DNA from: Actimicrobium antarcticum
Lineage (GTDB): Bacteria > Pseudomonadota > Gammaproteobacteria > Burkholderiales > Burkholderiaceae_D
Direction of reading: 5' to 3'
Length of the DNA: 64,000 nt
Assembly (NCBI RefSeq): GCF_039536745.1
Contig: NZ_BAAAZE010000009.1
Span: forward strand, 1 to 64,000
Positions 44,776 through 53,798 of the stretch are shown piece after piece; positions within the stretch are counted from its first letter, which is position 1; every line of letters starts with the position of its first letter. The notes under the pieces were generated by a model, which searched no databases, was not told where the DNA came from, and saw only the letters and a program-made list of their open reading frames with translations. Position numbers and translations under genes: made by a program.

Positions 44776-45213
44776 TTAATCCTTTGTTTTTTGCAAGTGC
44801 GACAGTTCCTGCGCGACAGCGCGGCCTATCGTGTCTTCCAGCGTCTGGTGCAAACCGCGCCGGATTTCCTGCGTCAGTCCTTCGACGGCCACTTGCAGCA
44901 CGTCGGCAAGGCTGTCGCGCACCCGCTGTTCCAGCACGAAATCGAGGCGCCGCAGCACCTGTCGCGTGATGCGATCGCTGATCCGCGCTTCCATGGATTC
45001 CCGATCCTGCTCATCCCAATGCAGCGCAGAGGACGCGGCCGATGCGTCGCCGGATGTCGGGCTCGGCGTTTGCAATGGCGCGGCGATGTCGAGCAATAAA
45101 ACGGGATGCGCCAGCACCGCTGCCGGTCCATCCTGCGCCGGGCTGTCGTCCGCCGGTACGGGCAGGATTTCGGTCAACAAAGGGATGCCGCTATCCGACG
45201 AATGCATGCTCAT
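44776..45213 (-). CDS. hypothetical protein, DUF2486-type, downstream of holC
   Basis: A 145-residue acidic protein. The N-terminal half is Pro/Ala/Ser-rich and probably unstructured. The C-terminal half is helical (MEARISDRITRQVLRRLDFVLEQRVRDSL and following, in heptad-like pattern). Its start overlaps the holC stop by 4 bp. Proteins of this form follow holC in Burkholderiales. Function is unknown; coupling to holC suggests a replication-related or merely cotranscribed role. Confidence 0.72.
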   Translation of the reverse strand: MSMHSSDSGIPLLTEILPVPADDSPAQDGPAAVLAHPVLLLDIAAPLQTPSPTSGDASAASSALHWDEQDRESMEARISDRITRQVLRRLDFVLEQRVRDSLADVLQVAVEGLTQEIRRGLHQTLEDTIGRAVAQELSHLQKTKD

Positions 45214-45638
45214 GATTTGTCTGCAATGGAGTGCGTTAGCGGGTAGCCGCGCTGCTGATAAAACTTGTAGCGTTCACGACCGCTGGCAATGTCAGCCGGA
45301 TCACTCGCGACGATTTCAAACAAGCGTTCGAAACGGGCGAAATCGGCTGGCACCTGGCCGGTCAGGTTGATCAGTATCTGATGGTGCGGCAGGTTGGCAT
45401 CGCTGCCCGCGCTCACCGCCAGGATCACGGGAGTGCGCGCAGCGAGCGGATCAGTGGCCATCACGTGCGGTACGAAGTCGAGCTCGGAAAAAGTCCAGAG
45501 TGCCGTGTCGAGCTGGGCGAGCTGGGCCGCGTCCCCGACTAATACGACGCGACAATCGGCAGTGCGCGCCTTGCGCACCAGACGGCAGGCGTAGCTGATC
45601 TTGTCGGGGATATTGCTGTGGAAGTCGACGCGTGTCAT
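45210..45638 (-). CDS. holC: DNA polymerase III subunit chi
   Basis: A 142-residue clamp-loader accessory subunit that links polymerase III holoenzyme to SSB. Recognisable segments are MTRVDFHSNIPDKISYACRL, VVLVGDAAQLAQLDTALWTF, FVPHVMA and the C-terminal RYKFYQQRGYPLTH. Length is typical. The usual upstream neighbour pepA is absent; an exported glutaredoxin-type gene lies there instead, ending 11 bp before holC. Confidence 0.93.
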   Translation of the reverse strand: MTRVDFHSNIPDKISYACRLVRKARTADCRVVLVGDAAQLAQLDTALWTFSELDFVPHVMATDPLAARTPVILAVSAGSDANLPHHQILINLTGQVPADFARFERLFEIVASDPADIASGRERYKFYQQRGYPLTHSIADKS

Positions 45639-45648
45639 CGGTGCGGCA

Positions 45649-46296
45649 TCAGAAACGAAATCCCGGTACGCCCTTGTCGCCGGGCGGAGGGGGCCGTTTT
45701 ACCGGTGCGGGGGCCGCTTCCGCAGCAGATCCGGTGCTGTTGGCCTTGCCCGCGCCTAGTGCCACCGGGGCCGCCGGGTCCGCTGGCGTCGGTGGCGGGT
45801 TGCGATAGCCGGACGGTAACCGGCTGCTCTCGGGGTATCCGGCCGCGCTCAGCATCGTGCCCCAGGCGGCGGGTTCGAATCCGATCTGCTTCGCGCGTCC
45901 GACCAACAACATCGGCATGGTGCCATCGCCGCCGGCCTGCTTCAGGCGTTCCGAGTCGGCCACGGTGGCGACGGTTTTTTCGGTGTAGGGAATGCCGCGT
46001 GTCGACAGCAGCGAACGCGCGTTGTCACACGGTACGCAGGAGGACATCGTGTACAGCACGACCGGACTGGTTCTGGCGACTTGCGCCAGTTCGTAGGTCA
46101 GCGCCGGACTGTTCTCGGACGCACTCACAGGTCCTTTGGCTTCGGCGCTTTTTGCAGATGCCGGCGGTGGCGTGTCGGTGTAATTGACTTTGCCATCGGC
46201 ACCGACCCATTTGTACATTTGCTGGGCCGCCGCGTGGCTGGCTATAGCCAATGCCAGCACCGGCACCAGGGACAGGATTGTGCTGCCAAGTTTCAT
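45649..46296 (-). CDS. exported DUF4124-glutaredoxin fusion protein
   Basis: A 215-residue periplasmic protein with signal peptide (to about HAAA, residue 23), a DUF4124 module (QQMYKWVGADGKVNYTDTPPP), a glutaredoxin-like domain around 75-150 with the redox pair CVPC in LYTMSSCVPCDNARSLL and cis-Pro GTMPMLLVG, and a Pro/Ala-rich tail. ATG 46296 has AGGGA 8 nt upstream. The fusion suggests a thiol-redox role in the cell envelope. It sits between prlC and holC on the same strand. Confidence 0.85.
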   Translation of the reverse strand: MKLGSTILSLVPVLALAIASHAAAQQMYKWVGADGKVNYTDTPPPASAKSAEAKGPVSASENSPALTYELAQVARTSPVVLYTMSSCVPCDNARSLLSTRGIPYTEKTVATVADSERLKQAGGDGTMPMLLVGRAKQIGFEPAAWGTMLSAAGYPESSRLPSGYRNPPPTPADPAAPVALGAGKANSTGSAAEAAPAPVKRPPPPGDKGVPGFRF

Positions 46297-46309
46297 TTGG
46301 ATTCCCTTT

Positions 46310-48403
46310 TTAGCCTGGTGTCGTTGCCATGCCGCTGTGTCGCAACAACGCATCAATGTTCGGTTCGCGGCCACGGAATGCCGTGAAGGACGCGAGTGCC
46401 GGCCGCGATCCGCCTACCGCCAGTACTTCGCGCTGGAAGCGCTTGCCGGCTTCGCTGTAACCGCTGTCACCCTCTGCAGCACGGGCTTCTTCGAACGCAC
46501 CGTAGGCATCGGCCGACAGGACTTCAGCCCACTTGTAGCTATAGTAACCGGCGGCATAACCGCCGGCAAAGATATGGCTGAACGCGTTCTGGAAACGGTT
46601 GAAATCGGGTGGTATCAATACCGCAACCTGTTGCCGCACACTGTCGATAAGCGCGGCAACCGACTCGGATTCCACCGCGCTGGCGGCATCAAAGTCGTGG
46701 TGCAGCAGCATGTCGAACAACGAGAATTCGACCTGGCGCAGCGTCTGCAAACCGGACTGGAAATTTTTCGCGGCCGTGATCTTGTCGAACAGTGCGCGTG
46801 GCAGGGCCGCACCGGTATCGGCATGGGCCGTCATGTGTTGCAGCACATCCCATTCCCAGCAAAAATTTTCCATGAACTGGGACGGCAATTCAACCGCATC
46901 CCATTCCACGCCCGAGATGCCCGAGACGCCGATGTCGTCGACCTGCGTGAGCATGTGGTGCAGGCCGTGGCCAAATTCGTGGAAGAGCGTGATGACTTCG
47001 TCATGGGTAAAAAAGGCCGGCTTCAGTTTGCCGTCGACCACGGTCGGTTCGGTGAAATTGCAGGTCAGGTACGCCACAGGCGTTTGCACTTGCTGGCCAT
47101 GCAGGCGGCGTCCGCGCGCATCGTCCATCCAGGCACCGCCGCGCTTGCCACTACGGGCATAAAAATCGAGATAAAACTGGCCGATCAATGTGCCGTTGCG
47201 CTCAATCCGGAAGAACTTCACATCCGGATGCCAGACTGCTGCGGTGTCGGGTTTGATCTCGACCGAGAACATGTTTTGCACCAGGCGGAACAAGCCTTCG
47301 GTGACCTTGGTTTGCGGGAAGTACTGCTTCACTTCCTGTTCGGAGAAGGCATAGCGCTGTTCGCGCAGTTTTTCGGAGGCATAGGCCACGTCCCATGATT
47401 CCAGCTTGTCGAGACCGAGTTCGGTGCGGGCGAACGTGCGCAATTCTTCCAGATCCTGCTCGCCAAACGGGCGCGCCCGCTGACCCAGGTCGAGCAGGAA
47501 GTCGATGACCTGCTTCGGTGACTCCGCCATCTTCGAGGCCAGTGACACCTCGGCGTAATTGGCATAGCCGAGCAACTGCGCTTCTTCCTTGCGCAGTTTC
47601 AGCAATTCGAGAATGTTCTGCGTGTTGTCCCAGTCGGGTTTGGCACCCAGTTCGGACGCCTTGGTGACATTGGCGCGATACACCTGTTCGCGCAGGGCGC
47701 GGTTATCGGCGTATTGCAGGATCGGGAAAAAGGAGGGGAAGTGCAGCGTGAACTTGTAACCGCTCTTGCCGTCTTTTTCGGCTGCGCCGCGGGCGGCATC
47801 CAGCACATCCTGTGGCAGGCCGGCCAGTTCGGTGGCGTTGTCGATGAACAGCGCGTAATCGTTGGTCGCATCGAGCACATTTTCGGAAAAGCGCGTCGAA
47901 ATTTCAGCGTGCTTTTCCTGAATTTCGGCGAAGCGCGGCTTCAGGTTGTCGGGCAGCTCGGCGCCGCCCAGACGGAAGTCGCGCACCGCGTTGTCGATGA
48001 TCTTCTGGCGCGCGGGCGACAGGCTGGAAAAATCGGCACGTTCCCGCAGCACCTTGTATTTTTCAAACAGCGCCAGGTTCTGCCCCAGTGCGGCCCAGAA
48101 CTCGGTGACCTTGGGCTGGTTTTCGTTGTACACCGCACGCAGTTCGGGCGTGTCCATCACGCCATTCAGATGGCCGATGATGCCCCAGGCCCGGCCGAGT
48201 CTTTCGGTCGACAGGTCCAGCGGTTCGACAAAATTGTCCCAGGTGACTTCCGTCATCGGCGCTTCCAGTTGCGCCAGCACCGCGCTGCATTCGGCGATCA
48301 GGCTGTCGATTGCGGGTGTCACGTCGGCTGGCGTGATGGCGTCGAAGCGGGGCAGGTCGGAGAAATCAAGCAAGGGATTGGCGGCAAGGGAAGGAGTAGT
48401 CAT
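46310..48403 (-). CDS. prlC: oligopeptidase A (M3 metallopeptidase)
   Basis: A 697-residue cytoplasmic zinc oligopeptidase that degrades peptides including cleaved signal peptides. The zinc motif HEFGH lies in VITLFHEFGHGLHHMLTQ around residue 470, with AWMDDARGRR and YYSYKWAEVLSADAYGAFEE downstream. ATG 48403 gives the usual N-terminus (TTPSLAANPLLDFSDLPRFD) 4 bp after the folD stop; an in-frame ATG at 48430 would overlap folD. It is probably cotranscribed with folD. Confidence 0.95.
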   Translation of the reverse strand: MTTPSLAANPLLDFSDLPRFDAITPADVTPAIDSLIAECSAVLAQLEAPMTEVTWDNFVEPLDLSTERLGRAWGIIGHLNGVMDTPELRAVYNENQPKVTEFWAALGQNLALFEKYKVLRERADFSSLSPARQKIIDNAVRDFRLGGAELPDNLKPRFAEIQEKHAEISTRFSENVLDATNDYALFIDNATELAGLPQDVLDAARGAAEKDGKSGYKFTLHFPSFFPILQYADNRALREQVYRANVTKASELGAKPDWDNTQNILELLKLRKEEAQLLGYANYAEVSLASKMAESPKQVIDFLLDLGQRARPFGEQDLEELRTFARTELGLDKLESWDVAYASEKLREQRYAFSEQEVKQYFPQTKVTEGLFRLVQNMFSVEIKPDTAAVWHPDVKFFRIERNGTLIGQFYLDFYARSGKRGGAWMDDARGRRLHGQQVQTPVAYLTCNFTEPTVVDGKLKPAFFTHDEVITLFHEFGHGLHHMLTQVDDIGVSGISGVEWDAVELPSQFMENFCWEWDVLQHMTAHADTGAALPRALFDKITAAKNFQSGLQTLRQVEFSLFDMLLHHDFDAASAVESESVAALIDSVRQQVAVLIPPDFNRFQNAFSHIFAGGYAAGYYSYKWAEVLSADAYGAFEEARAAEGDSGYSEAGKRFQREVLAVGGSRPALASFTAFRGREPNIDALLRHSGMATTPG

Positions 48404-48407
48404 CGGG

Positions 48408-49253
48408 TCAGTTTCTTTCGGCAGATTCAAGGGTATTTACTAACAGCATCGTGATGGTCATCGGGCCCACGCCGCCCGGCACCGGCGTGATCCAGCCGGC
48501 GACGTCGCTGACCCCGTTGAAATCGACATCACCACACAGCTTGCCATCGTCGTCGCGGTTCATGCCGACATCGATCACGATGGCGCCAGGCTTGACCATG
48601 TCGGCGGTCAGCGTGTTGCGCTTGCCGACCGCCGCCACCACGATATCGGCCTGACGGGTGTGGTACGCCAGATCCGGGGTACTGCTATGGCATATGGTGA
48701 CAGTGGCATTGGCTTGCAATAGCAGGATCGCCATTGGCTTGCCGACAGTATTGCTGCGTCCGATCACGACGGCATGCTTGCCCTTGATCGGGACGCCCGT
48801 GCTTTCGATCATTTTCATGCAACCGAATGGCGTGCAAGGACGAAAACCCGGCAGGCCGGCCATCAGTTCGCCGGCACTTTGTACCGAGAAGCCATCGACA
48901 TCCTTGACGGTCGAAATCGCATCGATCACCTTGGTCGGATCGATGTGCTTCGGCAGCGGCATCTGGACAAGGATGCCGTGGATCGCCGGATCATTGTTGA
49001 GTGCGTCGATGCGCGCAAGCAGGTCGGCCTCGGGCAGCGAGGCATCGTATTTTTCGAGCAGGGAGTGGAAGCCGGCGTCGGCGCAAGCCTTGACCTTGTT
49101 GCGCACATAGACCTGGCTGGCGGGATCTTCACCAACCAGGATCACGGCCAGGCCTGGCTGGTTGCCGCGTGCCGTCAATGCTGCAGCGCGGTGCGCCACT
49201 TCTTCACGTAATTGCTGGGAAAGGCGGGTGCCGCTGATCAATTGAGCTGTCAT
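48408..49253 (-). CDS. folD: bifunctional methylenetetrahydrofolate dehydrogenase/cyclohydrolase
   Basis: A 281-residue enzyme interconverting 5,10-methylene-, methenyl- and 10-formyl-tetrahydrofolate. Motifs: SQVYVRNKVKACADAGFHS with the catalytic Lys, GILVQMPLPKHID, and the NADP loop VIGRSNTVGKPMAILLL. The open frame extends 34 codons upstream, but MTAQLISGTRLSQQL is the family start. It precedes prlC by 4 bp and is divergent from aceE. Confidence 0.95.
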   Translation of the reverse strand: MTAQLISGTRLSQQLREEVAHRAAALTARGNQPGLAVILVGEDPASQVYVRNKVKACADAGFHSLLEKYDASLPEADLLARIDALNNDPAIHGILVQMPLPKHIDPTKVIDAISTVKDVDGFSVQSAGELMAGLPGFRPCTPFGCMKMIESTGVPIKGKHAVVIGRSNTVGKPMAILLLQANATVTICHSSTPDLAYHTRQADIVVAAVGKRNTLTADMVKPGAIVIDVGMNRDDDGKLCGDVDFNGVSDVAGWITPVPGGVGPMTITMLLVNTLESAERN

Positions 49254-49419
49254 GGTGATGGGGTCAGAAGTGGCAATAAAGACGCGATTATAAAGCCCGC
49301 CACGCGCCAGCATCACGGCATCTGCAATTGAAACGGCAGGTGTCATCGCAGGCAATCGTCACCCGGAAAATTTGACGCTGCGCAGCATTATTCCGCATTA
49401 TGAAAACATCATTCACTAT

Positions 49420-49448
49420 TTGAAAAAGCCAAAAAGTGCTGATAGAAT
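49420..49448 (+). promoter_or_regulatory. sigma-70-type promoter of aceE-aceF-lpdA
   Basis: TTGAAA (49420-49425), a 17-bp spacer and TAGAAT (49443-49448) form a good promoter 95 bp upstream of aceE. AGGAG at 49530-49534 is the ribosome site. Confidence 0.68.
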
Positions 49449-49542
49449 CTGTCGGAACCAATATCCGTGCCCCCGGAATTACTGCAGAATGCCTGACAGC
49501 GAAGCCCGTTCGATGCAGGTAAAAAATATCAGGAGACAATGA

Positions 49543-52239
49543 ATGTCAGCTCAGCTCGATCAAGTCCTGGCGCAAGCCGCCAACGATCCCGATGTCATCG
49601 AAACGCAAGAATGGCTCGACGCCCTCGAGTCCGTTATTGAAAACGAAGGTCCCGAACGCGCCCACTATCTGATGGAGCGCATGGTCGACCTGGCCCGCCG
49701 TCGCGGTGCCCACATTCCATTTTCCAGCAATACCGCTTACGTCAACACCATCCCGAACCATCTCGGCGCCCATTGCCCGGGCAATCTGGAATTCGAAGAG
49801 CGCCTGCGCTCGTGGATGCGCTGGAACGCGATGGCGATGGTGGTCAAGGCCAACCGCGCTGATGGCGATCTGGGCGGCCATATCTCCAGTTTTGCCTCGC
49901 TGGCCAACATGCTGGGTATCGGCTTCAACCACTTCTGGCACGCCCCGACCGAAGATCATGGCGGCGACCTGCTCTATATTCAGGGCCATTCCTCACCGGG
50001 TATTTATGCCCGCGCCTACCTCGAAGGTCGCCTGACCGAAGAGCAGATGCTGAACTTCCGTCGCGAAGTCGATGGCAAAGGCTTGTCGTCGTATCCGCAT
50101 CCAAAACTCATGCCGGAATTCTGGCAGTTCCCGACGGTCTCGATGGGCCTCGGTCCGCTGATGGCGATTTATCAGGCGCGCTTCCTGAAATACCTGCATG
50201 CGCGTGAAATCGCCAAGACCGATAACCGCAAGGTCTGGGTCTTCTGTGGCGATGGCGAAATGGACGAGCCGGAATCGATGGGTGCGATCGGTATGGCCGG
50301 GCGCGAGCGTCTGGATAACCTTGTCATGGTTGTCAACTGCAACTTGCAGCGTCTCGACGGTCCGGTGCGCGGCAACGGCAAGATCATCCAGGAACTCGAA
50401 GCTGATTTCCGTGGCGCTGGCTGGAACGTTGTCAAAGTGATTTGGGGTCCGGGCTGGGACGAACTGCTGGCCAAGGACAAGGATGGCATCCTGCAGCGCG
50501 TGATGATGGAAACCGTCGACGGCGAATACCAGAATTACAAGGCCAAGGATGGCGCATTCGTGCGCAAGCACTTCTTCGGCAAGCATCCGAAATTGCTCGA
50601 AATGGTCGCCAACATGACCGACGACGATATCTGGCGCCTGACTCGTGGTGGTCACGATCCGCACAAGATTTACGCCGCCTTCAAGATCGCCCAGGAAGCC
50701 CACGGCCAGCCGACCGTCCTGTTGGTCAAGACCGTCAAGGGCTTCGGCATGGGCAAGTCGGGCGAAGCGCGCAACACCGCTCACCAGACCAAGAAGCTCG
50801 ACGATGAAGCGATCCGCGAAATGCGCGACCGTTTCGCGATCCCGATTCGGGACGAGGACCTGGCCGATGTGCCGTTCTTCAAACCATCCGACGACGCACC
50901 TGAAATGAAGTACCTGCACGAGCGTCGTCAGGCACTCGGCGGTTACCTGCCACAGCGCCGCCCCAAAGCCGACGAGACCATGCCCGTGCCGGAACTGTCG
51001 GCCTTCAAGGCCGTGCTCGATCCAACTGCCGAAGGCCGCGAAATCTCGACCACGCAAGCGTATGTGCGGATCATCTCCATCCTGCTGCGTGACCCGGTCC
51101 TCGGTCCGCGCGTAGTACCGATCCTGGTCGATGAAGCGCGCACTTTCGGTATGGAAGGCCTGTTCCGCCAGATCGGTATTTTTAACCAGCAAGGTCAGTT
51201 GTACGAGCCGGTCGACAAGGATCAGGTCAGCTACTACCGCGAAGACAAGGCCGGCCAGATCCTGCAAGAGGGGATCAACGAAGCCGGCGCCATGAGTTCA
51301 TGGATCGCGGCGGCGACGTCCTACTCGACCAACAACCGGATCATGGTGCCGTTCTACACCTTCTATTCGATGTTCGGTCTGCAGCGGATCGGCGACCTGG
51401 CCTGGGCTGCCGGGGACATGCGCTCACGCGGTTTCCTGCTCGGCGGTACCGCCGGCCGGACCACGCTGAATGGCGAAGGTTTGCAGCACGAAGATGGTCA
51501 CAGCCATGTGCTGGCATCGACCATCCCGAATTGCGTACCGTACGACCCGACCTTCGCGCATGAAGTCGCCGTCATCATGCACGACGGTCTCAAGCGGATG
51601 ATCGAGCAACAGGAAGACGTGTTTTATTACATCACCCTGATGAACGAGAACTACAGCCACCCCGGTATCAAGGAAGGCCAGGAAGCGGGCATTCTGAAAG
51701 GCCTGTATCTGCTGCAGGAAGGCAAGAAGGAATCCAAGCTGCGCGTCCAGCTGATGGGCTCCGGCACCATCCTGCGCGAAGTCATCGCGGCCGTCGATTT
51801 GTTGCAGGATGACTTCGGCATTGCCGCTGATGTCTGGTCGGCACCGTCGTTCACCTTGCTGGCGCGCGATGGCCAGGATGTCGAGCGCTGGAACATGCTG
51901 CATCCGTCAGAGACACCGCGGGTGGCGCACATCACCCAGTGCCTGCAGGACTCGCAAGGCCCGATCGTGGTCTCGACCGATTACATGCGCACGTTTGCCG
52001 AACAGGTACGCGCCTTCGTACCCAAAGGTCGCAGCTACAAGGTACTGGGCACCGACGGTTTCGGCCGCTCGGACTCGCGTGCCAAGCTGCGTGAGTTCTT
52101 TGAAGTCAATCGCTACTTCGTGACCATCGCCGCGCTGAAATCTCTGGCCGACGAGGGTGCCATCGCGGCATCGATCGTGGCCCAGGCGATTGAAAAATAC
52201 GGTATCAATCCGGAAAAACCGAATCCGGTCACGCTGTAA
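49543..52239 (+). CDS. aceE: pyruvate dehydrogenase E1 component, homodimeric type
   Basis: An 898-residue thiamine-diphosphate enzyme decarboxylating pyruvate and acetylating the E2 lipoyl group. Segments: NHLGAHCPGNLEFEERL, the ThDP motif GDGEMDEPES...VNCNLQRLDGPVRGN, KTVKGFGMGKSGEARNTAHQ and the C-terminal VLGTDGFGRSDSRAKLREFF. Length fits the single-chain E1 of proteobacteria. First gene of a three-gene operon with aceF and lpdA; a stable hairpin separates it from aceF. Confidence 0.98.
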   Translation: MSAQLDQVLAQAANDPDVIETQEWLDALESVIENEGPERAHYLMERMVDLARRRGAHIPFSSNTAYVNTIPNHLGAHCPGNLEFEERLRSWMRWNAMAMVVKANRADGDLGGHISSFASLANMLGIGFNHFWHAPTEDHGGDLLYIQGHSSPGIYARAYLEGRLTEEQMLNFRREVDGKGLSSYPHPKLMPEFWQFPTVSMGLGPLMAIYQARFLKYLHAREIAKTDNRKVWVFCGDGEMDEPESMGAIGMAGRERLDNLVMVVNCNLQRLDGPVRGNGKIIQELEADFRGAGWNVVKVIWGPGWDELLAKDKDGILQRVMMETVDGEYQNYKAKDGAFVRKHFFGKHPKLLEMVANMTDDDIWRLTRGGHDPHKIYAAFKIAQEAHGQPTVLLVKTVKGFGMGKSGEARNTAHQTKKLDDEAIREMRDRFAIPIRDEDLADVPFFKPSDDAPEMKYLHERRQALGGYLPQRRPKADETMPVPELSAFKAVLDPTAEGREISTTQAYVRIISILLRDPVLGPRVVPILVDEARTFGMEGLFRQIGIFNQQGQLYEPVDKDQVSYYREDKAGQILQEGINEAGAMSSWIAAATSYSTNNRIMVPFYTFYSMFGLQRIGDLAWAAGDMRSRGFLLGGTAGRTTLNGEGLQHEDGHSHVLASTIPNCVPYDPTFAHEVAVIMHDGLKRMIEQQEDVFYYITLMNENYSHPGIKEGQEAGILKGLYLLQEGKKESKLRVQLMGSGTILREVIAAVDLLQDDFGIAADVWSAPSFTLLARDGQDVERWNMLHPSETPRVAHITQCLQDSQGPIVVSTDYMRTFAEQVRAFVPKGRSYKVLGTDGFGRSDSRAKLREFFEVNRYFVTIAALKSLADEGAIAASIVAQAIEKYGINPEKPNPVTL

Positions 52240-52260
52240 TTCATCCAACACATTGATACC

Positions 52261-52287
52261 GCCACGGCTCCCGGGAGGAGTCGTGGC
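52261..52287 (+). other. hairpin in the aceE-aceF intercistronic gap
   Basis: Stem GCCACGGCTCC with GGAGTCGTGGC (one G-U pair) and loop CGGGA lies 21 bp after the aceE stop and 26 bp before aceF. There is no U-run, so it is not a classical terminator; it may stabilise or process the mRNA. Confidence 0.55.
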
Positions 52288-52313
52288 CGACAAAAGAATA
52301 CGGAGCCAACGCC

Positions 52314-53657
52314 ATGAGTGTGAGTGAAATTAAAGTACCGGATATCGGCGATTTCAAGGAAGTGGAAATCATCGAACTGATGGTCAAGGTCGGCGATACG
52401 ATCAAGGTGGACCAGTCGCTGATCACGGTCGAATCCGACAAGGCCAGCATGGAAATTCCATCCAGCGGTGCCGGCGTGGTCAAGGAATTGAAAGTCAAGG
52501 TCGGCGACAAGGTGGCAATGGGTTCGCTGCTGTTGTTGCTTGAAGCGTCGGATGCGGCAGCACCGGCAGAGACGGCTGCACCGGCAGCGGCCGCTCCTGC
52601 TGCACCAGTGTCTGCGCCTGCTGCGGAAGCAGTACCCGTGGCAGCACCGGTGTCAGCACCCGCCGCCGCCCCGGTCGCGGCAGCACCCGTGGCAACAACC
52701 ACCGCTCCAGCAGCCCCGGTCGCAGGAAAGCCCTCCCACGCCTCGCCATCGATCCGCAAGTTCGCCCGCGAACTCGGTGTTGATCTGACGCAGCTCGGCG
52801 GTACCGGTCCGAAAGGCCGCATCCTGCACGAGGATGTCCAGAACTACGTCAAGGCGGTAATCGCGGGCAGCGTCGCGCCGGCTGGGTCGGGCGTGCCGCG
52901 CAACGGTTCCGGTGCCGGTCTTGACCTGCTGCCGTGGCCATCGCTGGATTTCGCGAAGTTCGGTAGCACCGAATTGCAGCCGCTATCGCGCATCAAGAAA
53001 CTCAGTGGTCCGAACCTGCATCGCAACTGGGTCATGATTCCGCATGTCACGCAATTCGACGAAGCCGACGTCACCGACCTCGAAGAATTCCGCAAGTCGT
53101 CGAACGCGGCGCTGGCCAAGTCCGGCGTCAAGCTGACCATGCTGGCGTTCGTCATCAAGGCCAGTGTCGCTGCGCTGAAAAAATTCCCGGCTTTCAATTC
53201 GTCGCTGGATGCCAAGTGCGAGAACCTGATCCTGAAGCATTACTACAACATCGGTTTTGCCGCCGATACCCCGAACGGCCTGATGGTTCCGGTGATCAAG
53301 GACGTCGACAAAAAAGGCATTTCACAGATCGCGACCGAGATGGGAGAACTGTCCGCGCAGGCGCGAGACGGCAAGCTCAAGGCGGCCGACATGCAGGGCG
53401 CGACCTTCACGATTTCATCGCTGGGTGGCATCGGCGGCACGCTGTTCACGCCGATCATCAACGCGCCTGAAGTCGCCATTCTTGGCTTGTCGAAAGCCTC
53501 GATCAAGCCGGTCTGGGATGGCAAGCAATTCCAGCCACGCCTGATGATGGGGACATCGCTGTCGTACGACCACCGCGTCGTCGATGGCGCGATGGGTGCA
53601 CGCTTCTCGGTGTACCTGTCGGATGCGCTGGCCGACCTGCGCCGCACGCTGCTGTAA
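52314..53657 (+). CDS. aceF: dihydrolipoamide acetyltransferase, E2 of pyruvate dehydrogenase
   Basis: A 447-residue core subunit with a single N-terminal lipoyl domain (modified Lys in ESDKASMEIPS, about residue 44), a long Ala/Pro-rich linker (80-140), an E1/E3-binding domain (SPSIRKFARELGVDLTQL, ILHEDVQNYV) and a C-terminal acyltransferase domain ending with the catalytic SYDHRVVDGAMGARF. The single lipoyl domain contrasts with the three of E. coli AceF. Cotranscribed with aceE and lpdA. Confidence 0.97.
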   Translation: MSVSEIKVPDIGDFKEVEIIELMVKVGDTIKVDQSLITVESDKASMEIPSSGAGVVKELKVKVGDKVAMGSLLLLLEASDAAAPAETAAPAAAAPAAPVSAPAAEAVPVAAPVSAPAAAPVAAAPVATTTAPAAPVAGKPSHASPSIRKFARELGVDLTQLGGTGPKGRILHEDVQNYVKAVIAGSVAPAGSGVPRNGSGAGLDLLPWPSLDFAKFGSTELQPLSRIKKLSGPNLHRNWVMIPHVTQFDEADVTDLEEFRKSSNAALAKSGVKLTMLAFVIKASVAALKKFPAFNSSLDAKCENLILKHYYNIGFAADTPNGLMVPVIKDVDKKGISQIATEMGELSAQARDGKLKAADMQGATFTISSLGGIGGTLFTPIINAPEVAILGLSKASIKPVWDGKQFQPRLMMGTSLSYDHRVVDGAMGARFSVYLSDALADLRRTLL

Positions 53658-53798
53658 CAATAGCCGGTCAGTCGCGCAGTCCAGTGCAATACAGCCAGTG
53701 AATACAGCGCGCGGCGTCGCCATGGTGGCGCCAGCGCGGACCAGACAATGCAACACCACCTCGCGCCAGCGCGAGTGATGACAACGGAGCCATGAACC

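Noticed and set aside
49993..51267. 424-codon minus-strand ORF within aceE
   Set aside because: Shadow of a highly conserved gene in GC-rich sequence; no start signal or known family.
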